Source of the DNA: CADEDH01 sp047974625
GTDB taxonomy: Bacteria > Actinomycetota > Acidimicrobiia > Acidimicrobiales > SZUA-35
Direction of reading: 5' to 3'
Assembly: GCA_047974625.1 (NCBI GenBank)
Contig: JBKECK010000114.1
Coordinates: 69,059 to 133,058 of the forward strand
Length of the DNA: 64,000 bases
The position numbers and the translations under genes are program-made. Of this stretch, positions 60,032-64,000 are shown one piece after another. Every line of letters starts with the position of its first letter. The first letter of the stretch is position 1. Under the pieces are notes generated by a model. It was not told the origin of the DNA, searched no databases, and saw nothing but the letters and a program-made list of their open reading frames with translations.

Positions 60032-61213
60032 TCAGGGGGAGTCGGTCGACGAGATGGGTCGCCGGGCCTCCCACAGGTCCCGGAGGGTGACCCGTGCCCC
60101 GGTCCGCAGGATCGAGTTGCCGTAGATCCAGGCGGCCAAGCGCAACACGAGCACGGTGGACAGGGTCAGGATGGTCAGTGAGATGGCCACGTCAGTACCG
60201 GACATGGCGTCCTGCGAGACCCTCATCGGCAGGGTGAACGGCGACGAGAACGGCACGTAGGAGGCGATGACGGCGACCGGTGTGTCGGGGACGGACGCGG
60301 TGGAGGCGGCGATCATGTAGCCGATCAGGGCGGGGATCATGACCGGAAGCTGCACCCCGTTGGCGTCCTCGGTGCCGTCCACCATGGATCCGACCGCGGC
60401 GTAGAGGGCCGCGTAGAAGGCGTAGCCGAGCGCGAACACGACGAGGCCAACTGGTAGGGCGGCCCAGACCTCCGGCGGGACGGTGACGGCGTCGGTGACG
60501 GCGAGGGCCACGGCGGCCCCGGCGAACACGACCACGGCCTGGCCCAGGGAGAGCAGACCCAGCCCGACCACCTTGCCGTTGACGATCTGGCGGGGGGTGA
60601 CATGCGAGAGCAGCACTTCCACCACCCGCGAGGCCTTCTCCTCCACTACCCCGAGGGCGGTGAGCGACCCCCAGGTGCTGATCAGAGCGAACAGGACGAT
60701 GGCGCTCCCGACGGCCACCGCGGCCCGGACACTGGACTCGCCACCACCACCGTCGAGTCGGATCTCCTGGAGGTCGGTGGGAGTGAGCAGGGCCGTGAGC
60801 TCATCGGCCCCTACCTGGAGGGCGGCCGCCCGCTCCGTCAGGGCCTGGTTCTGCACCACGGTGCGCACCGCGGCGTCGATCGTCGTGCGGGGCTGGCCCG
60901 TCCAGACGACGGCATTCGGCCGGACGACGACGTCTACCGAGCCGTCTTCCAGCTCGGTCACCCCGTCGCCGGCGAGAGCCGTGGCCGTCACGTCGAGCCC
61001 GAAGGCGTCCACGGGGACGGCGTTGAGGGCGTCGACCAGACCGGCCTGGTCGCCCGTGACCCCGACGGTCACCGATTCGGTCGAGTCGGACGGGATGAAC
61101 CGCACCGCCACGACCAGCCCGACCGAGGCGACCACGAGGAACGCGGTGATGCCGAGGAACACCTTCGAACGCAGGCGCACCATCAGTTCGCGGCGGATGA
61201 TCAGCCAGGTCAT
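60032..61213 (-). CDS. ABC-2 exporter permease (NatB-like)
   Basis: The 393-residue membrane protein has one N-terminal helix (VFLGITAFLVVASVGLVVAV). An extracytoplasmic domain of about 130 residues (SDSTESVTVGVTGDQAGL...) follows, then five or more helices, as in the NatB/ABC-2_4 permeases. The cytoplasmic SHVTPRQIVNGKVVGLGLL is the coupling region. It follows the ATPase 34 bp downstream. The exported substrate is unknown. ATG 61213. Confidence 0.88.
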   Translation of the reverse strand: MTWLIIRRELMVRLRSKVFLGITAFLVVASVGLVVAVRFIPSDSTESVTVGVTGDQAGLVDALNAVPVDAFGLDVTATALAGDGVTELEDGSVDVVVRPNAVVWTGQPRTTIDAAVRTVVQNQALTERAAALQVGADELTALLTPTDLQEIRLDGGGGESSVRAAVAVGSAIVLFALISTWGSLTALGVVEEKASRVVEVLLSHVTPRQIVNGKVVGLGLLSLGQAVVVFAGAAVALAVTDAVTVPPEVWAALPVGLVVFALGYAFYAALYAAVGSMVDGTEDANGVQLPVMIPALIGYMIAASTASVPDTPVAVIASYVPFSSPFTLPMRVSQDAMSGTDVAISLTILTLSTVLVLRLAAWIYGNSILRTGARVTLRDLWEARRPISSTDSP

Positions 61214-61247
61214 GGTCGGGCTCCGGGTGTGGGTGGGTGGGCGGTGG

Positions 61248-62243
61248 TCACCGCACCGTGGCTGGGTGGCCGGCGTCGGTGGAAGGGCCGGGACCGCTCT
61301 CGGTCAGGTCGGCGAAGATCTCGCTCAGGGGTGGCGGATCGAGGCTGAGCGAGGCCACCGGGGCGTGGGCGGTGATGGTGGTGATCAGCCCCCCGAGGTC
61401 GGTGGTGGCGGGGACGGTCCCGGCGAAGCCGGACTCGTCGACGACGGTCGGGTCGACCACGTCCGGCATCCAGGCTGGGATCGGTTCGGCCCACCGGACT
61501 CGGACCCGGCGGTGGTCGGCGGCGGAGCGGAGCTCGTCCACCGCGCCGCTGGCCACGACCCGGCCGTGTTTTACGATGTAGGCGTCGCGGCAGAGCCCCT
61601 CGACGATGTCGAGCTGGTGGGACGAGAACAGGACCGCCGCGCCCTGCTCGGCCCGATCGAGGATGATCTCGCGCATCCGCAGGGCCGCCACCGGGTCGAG
61701 CCCGGCGAACGGCTCGTCGAAGACCAGGAGGTCGGGGTCGTGGACCAGGGCTACCGCGAGCTGGACCCGTTGCTGGTTCCCGCCTGAGAGGGCCTCCACA
61801 TTGTCGTCGGCCCGGTCGGCTAGGCCGACCCGTTCCACCCAGTCGTCGGCCCGGCGGGCGGCCTCGGACCGGCTCAGCCCGGCGAGCTGACCGAAGTAGG
61901 CGATCTGCTCGGTGACCCGCATCTTGGCGTACAGGCCCCGTTCCTGAGGCATGTAGCCGAGCGGGGGGCGGGCGTCGGGGACGCCGTCCCAGGTGATGGT
62001 GCCGGCGTCGAGGGCGATGACCCCGACGATGGCCCGCATCGTCGTGGATTTCCCGGCCCCGTTCGGCCCCAGGAACCCGATCACCTCCCCCCGGGGCACG
62101 GCGAGCCGGATGTCCTCCAGCGCGGTGATGCTGCCGAAGCGTTTCCGGGCTCCGCTGACGATGAGGCCGTTGCGCCCGGCCCGCTCCTCCAGGGAGTCGT
62201 CGGGCGCGGGTCTGCTTCGCTCGATGCGGTTGGTGCCCTCCAT
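61248..62243 (-). CDS. ABC-2 exporter ATP-binding protein (NatA-like)
   Basis: The 331-residue ATPase has Walker A LGPNGAGKSTTM, Q-loop GYMPQERGLY, signature ALSGGNQQRVQLA, Walker B LLVFDEPFAGL and the switch His in FSSHQLDIVE. The sequence GGNQQRVQ in place of GGQ is typical of the NatA subfamily. The C-terminal 120 residues are specific to the family. ATG 62243 is preferred to GTG 62252. It forms a two-gene exporter with the next gene. Confidence 0.92.
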   Translation of the reverse strand: MEGTNRIERSRPAPDDSLEERAGRNGLIVSGARKRFGSITALEDIRLAVPRGEVIGFLGPNGAGKSTTMRAIVGVIALDAGTITWDGVPDARPPLGYMPQERGLYAKMRVTEQIAYFGQLAGLSRSEAARRADDWVERVGLADRADDNVEALSGGNQQRVQLAVALVHDPDLLVFDEPFAGLDPVAALRMREIILDRAEQGAAVLFSSHQLDIVEGLCRDAYIVKHGRVVASGAVDELRSAADHRRVRVRWAEPIPAWMPDVVDPTVVDESGFAGTVPATTDLGGLITTITAHAPVASLSLDPPPLSEIFADLTESGPGPSTDAGHPATVR

Positions 62244-62306
62244 TGGAGCCACCGTAGTCAGGGGACACCGGGGGTTGCAGTCGCGACCCCCGGGCGGGCC
62301 GCCCGC

Positions 62307-63497
62307 TCAGTGTCGCCAGAGGGCGTCGACGTCGACGAAGGGGCCGCCGGTGCCGTCGGCGGGCCGGGTGGTGGCGGCGCCCCGGTACCCGTCGATCCCG
62401 AGGTCACGGCGGAGGTCGGCACTGACCTCGGCCAGGCCCTCGTCCACCGGGATACCGGTGCCGTCGGCCACCCGCACCAGGCCGCAGAACGCGGCCACGG
62501 TGGCCGCGGCCTGGCCGGCCGCCGCGGGGCCGACGGCCTCGACGAGCTTGCGGCGGGCCGTATCTAGGCCGTCGTCCCGTACCACGGCCTCGGCGAACCC
62601 CAGCAGGAGCGGAGCCGAGGCCACCTCGGTCCCGTCGAGGTCGACGCTGTCCTTCTGATGGCTGTCGTGCTGATGGCTGTCGTGCTGATGGCTGTCGTGC
62701 TGATGGCTGTCGTCCGGGGCGGGGGTCGCGGTCCCGTCGATGGCGGTGGACAGGGCGGCGGTCGAACCGAGGGCGGCGCTACTCTCACGGAGCAGCGTGG
62801 CGTGGGCGGTCGTTCAATAGAAGCACTCGTGGAGGGCGGCCACCCGGGTGGCGACCAGTTCAACCTGAGGCCGGCTGAGCGGTGTGTCCCAGACGAGATC
62901 GGCCATGCCGGGGGCCGAGTACATCGGAACCATGGCGGTGCGGAACATGCGGTTGGCCTCGGGCACCAGGCTGAGGGCCCGGGCCACGTTGGCGTAGGAG
63001 AACGGGTCCTGCATCGGCACGTAGGCGCCGATGTCGCCCATCCCGTCGGGTCGGTCCGCCGTCGGGGGGGCCGATCCGTCGACCGGTTCGGGCCGCGGCA
63101 GTGGGGCCTCGCCTGTGGCAGCGGCGAGGGTGTCGGCGATGGCCACCGTGGCCACGATCGCCACCAGTTCGACGTAAGCGCCGTCGCCGAGGGCGTCGAT
63201 TCGGTCCCGGGCCCACGACCGGTCCACCTGGCCCAGGCTGGCGGCGATGACATCGATTACCTGATTGGCGTCGTCGGGTAGGCCGGATCCGGCGTCCGGC
63301 TCGGTCCGCAGCCACGGCGGTGTGGAACGGGCGGCCAACCGGGCCCGGGCCCGGTCCGCCGCCTCGACCCGTTCCGCGGCTGTCCACCACGTGCCGGTGC
63401 GGCCCAGCATCTGCCAGGCCTCGTCTCGGCCGGCGGTCACGGCCGGATCGAGTTGGATCGCGCTGGCGGGCTGGTCCGGTGACCCGATGTTGCTCAC
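62307..63497 (-). CDS. Putative AhpD/CMD-like selenoprotein, UGA-selenocysteine at residue 228
   Basis: Read through one in-frame UGA (62814-62816), this is a 396-residue protein. The UGA falls at the second cysteine of the alkylhydroperoxidase D/carboxymuconolactone decarboxylase motif CxxCxxxH: Cys225, Phe, Tyr, Sec228, then His232. The context is ALHECFY before and TTAHATLLRES after. The frame remains open for 168 codons after the UGA, and a hairpin with a GU-containing loop (62777-62797) lies 16 nt downstream. The N-terminal 224 residues are helical. A four-fold DSHQH repeat lies between the motif and a helical C-terminus (SAPLLLGFAEAVVRDDGL...). It would be a thiol/selenol peroxidase or oxidoreductase. 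Ordinary calling gives two ORFs: 62814-63497 and 62307-62624. Confidence 0.78.
62655..62714 (-). repeat. Four 15-bp tandem repeats encoding DSHQH
   Basis: The unit ctgatggctgtcgtg (plus strand) repeats four times with small changes at the ends. On the minus strand it encodes DSHQH repeats in the putative selenoprotein. His-rich repeats could bind metal or be a flexible linker. Confidence 0.9.
62777..62797 (-). promoter_or_regulatory. Putative bacterial SECIS hairpin
   Basis: Immediately after the UGA codon (16-nt spacing) the minus strand reads CGCTGCTC-CGTGA-GAGTAGCG. This is an 8-bp stem with one G-U wobble and a 5-base loop CGUGA containing the GU that bacterial SECIS loops use for SelB recognition. 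Spacing and loop agree with known bacterial elements, but the match is by eye. Confidence 0.65.
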
Positions 63498-63503
63498 GAG
63501 TGC

Positions 63504-63509
63504 AATCTA
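63504..63509 (-). promoter_or_regulatory. Candidate -10 box for the selenoprotein gene
   Basis: TAGATT on the minus strand (63509-63504) ends 7 bases before the GTG start at 63497, so transcription would begin at or very near the start codon (leaderless message). No ribosome site is present. A -35 is not evident. Confidence 0.35.
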
Positions 63510-63740
63510 GGTGGTCGGATCTCGGCGGGTCGAGCCGGATGGGTGCCATCGGTCGTATCGATGCTCCCGATACGGGCCTGTTGATCCTGTCAAGCCTTGA
63601 TCTCATCCGTGGTGCCGAACATGACTGGTCAACCCGATTGAGATAAAAAAGGCTCGTATTGCCGCCATTTGGCGATCATGTGGCGTATGGGCTGTTGATG
63701 TGGTTCTATCGCTGAATATCGGGGGGATGGATGTAACCAG

Positions 63741-64000
63741 TCAGGTGGGTAGCCAGGCTCCGGTGGGGGATCGGAACTCGCCGGAGATCTTGGCTTGGAG
63801 TTTGATCATCCGGAGATCTCTCTCGGCGAGGTTGTTGTCGAACGGGAGGGCGAAGTCGCCGGTGTAGGCGAGGAACAGGTCTCGGTGTTCGGTGAGGGCT
63901 CGGGCGAGGTTCCGGGCGTCTTTGTCGGTCCCGTACAGGTAGATCCCTTTCGGGGGGTCCGGGGCCGCGGTGGCGGCCTGGGTGGCGAGTTCGTTCCATC
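63741..64000 (-). mobile_element. IS66-family transposase remnant (continues past window edge)
   Basis: In the minus-strand frame ending at TGA 63741, the sequence contains FALPFDNNLAERDLRMIKLQ and AKISGEFRSPTGA, the C-terminal catalytic-region signature of IS66 TnpC. The usual next segment (RAFxRxRSYxSTxRK) is missing; the frame ends GAWLPT, so the 3' part is lost. The 5' part lies beyond the window. The 240 bp between it and the selenoprotein gene are AT-richer than the rest and hold no gene I can see; they may be insertion-derived. Confidence 0.82.

Noticed and set aside
62814..62816. Simple nonsense mutation making a pseudogene
   Set aside because: The stop falls exactly at the redox Cys of CxxCxxxH, the frame continues without decay for 168 codons and a GU-loop hairpin follows; recoding explains more, though error is not fully excluded.
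62564..63253. 229-codon minus-strand ORF with Thr/Ser/Arg-rich product
   Set aside because: It is out of frame with the selenoprotein reading and lacks any conserved motif; its repeats come from the shared 15-bp units.

Overview
The window is high-GC DNA packed with genes in short polycistronic runs. Starts are often GTG, 1-4 base start/stop overlaps are frequent, and there are no tRNA or rRNA genes. Several gene types point to Actinomycetota: a SKI2/HelY helicase, a DUF4193-like acidic zinc-ribbon protein, a DUF2510-PrsW protease, a PIN-PhoH fusion, a DUF732-like lipoprotein and inositol-3-phosphate synthase. The abundance of CaiB/BaiF CoA-transferases, crotonases and a Baeyer-Villiger-type monooxygenase would fit an Acidimicrobiia-like environmental lineage. 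That placement is inference, not something the sequence proves.

Layout. 1-7337 (+): helicase end, orphan DAGK C-terminal domain, ThyX-like double-domain protein, LysM/transglycosylase, and an acidic zinc-ribbon run ending with GNAT and Nudix genes, closed by a strong hairpin. 7441-10090 (-): RGG-rich protein and a Xer recombinase. 10129-17056 (-): acyl-CoA ligase, two tandem-domain CoA-transferases and a hotdog thioesterase. 17240-20053 (+): a further CoA-transferase and PIN-PhoH. 20059-23583 (-): crotonase / CoA-transferase / crotonase operon led by a small desulforedoxin-like protein, next to a decayed molybdenum hydroxylase gene. 23697-33773: CoA-transferase, secreted protease, nitronate monooxygenase, lipoprotein, peroxiredoxin, AAA ATPase, PrsW and small membrane proteins.

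33904-46840: a membrane-anchored TIR-like protein, cyclopropane synthase, flavin monooxygenase, PEP-swivel protein, membrane-fused spermidine-synthase-like protein, TetR, an ABC exporter, amidase, RidA and RraA. 47015-59460: fused indolepyruvate:ferredoxin oxidoreductase, zincin, VOC protein, aquaporin, an amidohydrolase / reductase / acyl-CoA-dehydrogenase-like operon, Ino1, LysR and a GGDEF protein. 59593-64000: CsbD protein, tandem hairpin repeats, a second ABC exporter, a split gene best read as a selenoprotein, and an IS66 remnant at the edge.

The most interesting element is 62307-63497 (-). An in-frame UGA sits exactly at the second cysteine of an AhpD-type CxxCxxxH motif (giving C-F-Y-U-T-T-A-H). 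The frame stays open for 168 codons after it, and a GU-loop hairpin begins 16 nt downstream, as expected of a bacterial SECIS element. Conventional gene calling would report two unrelated ORFs. No stretch over 300 bases lacks a gene or pseudogene.
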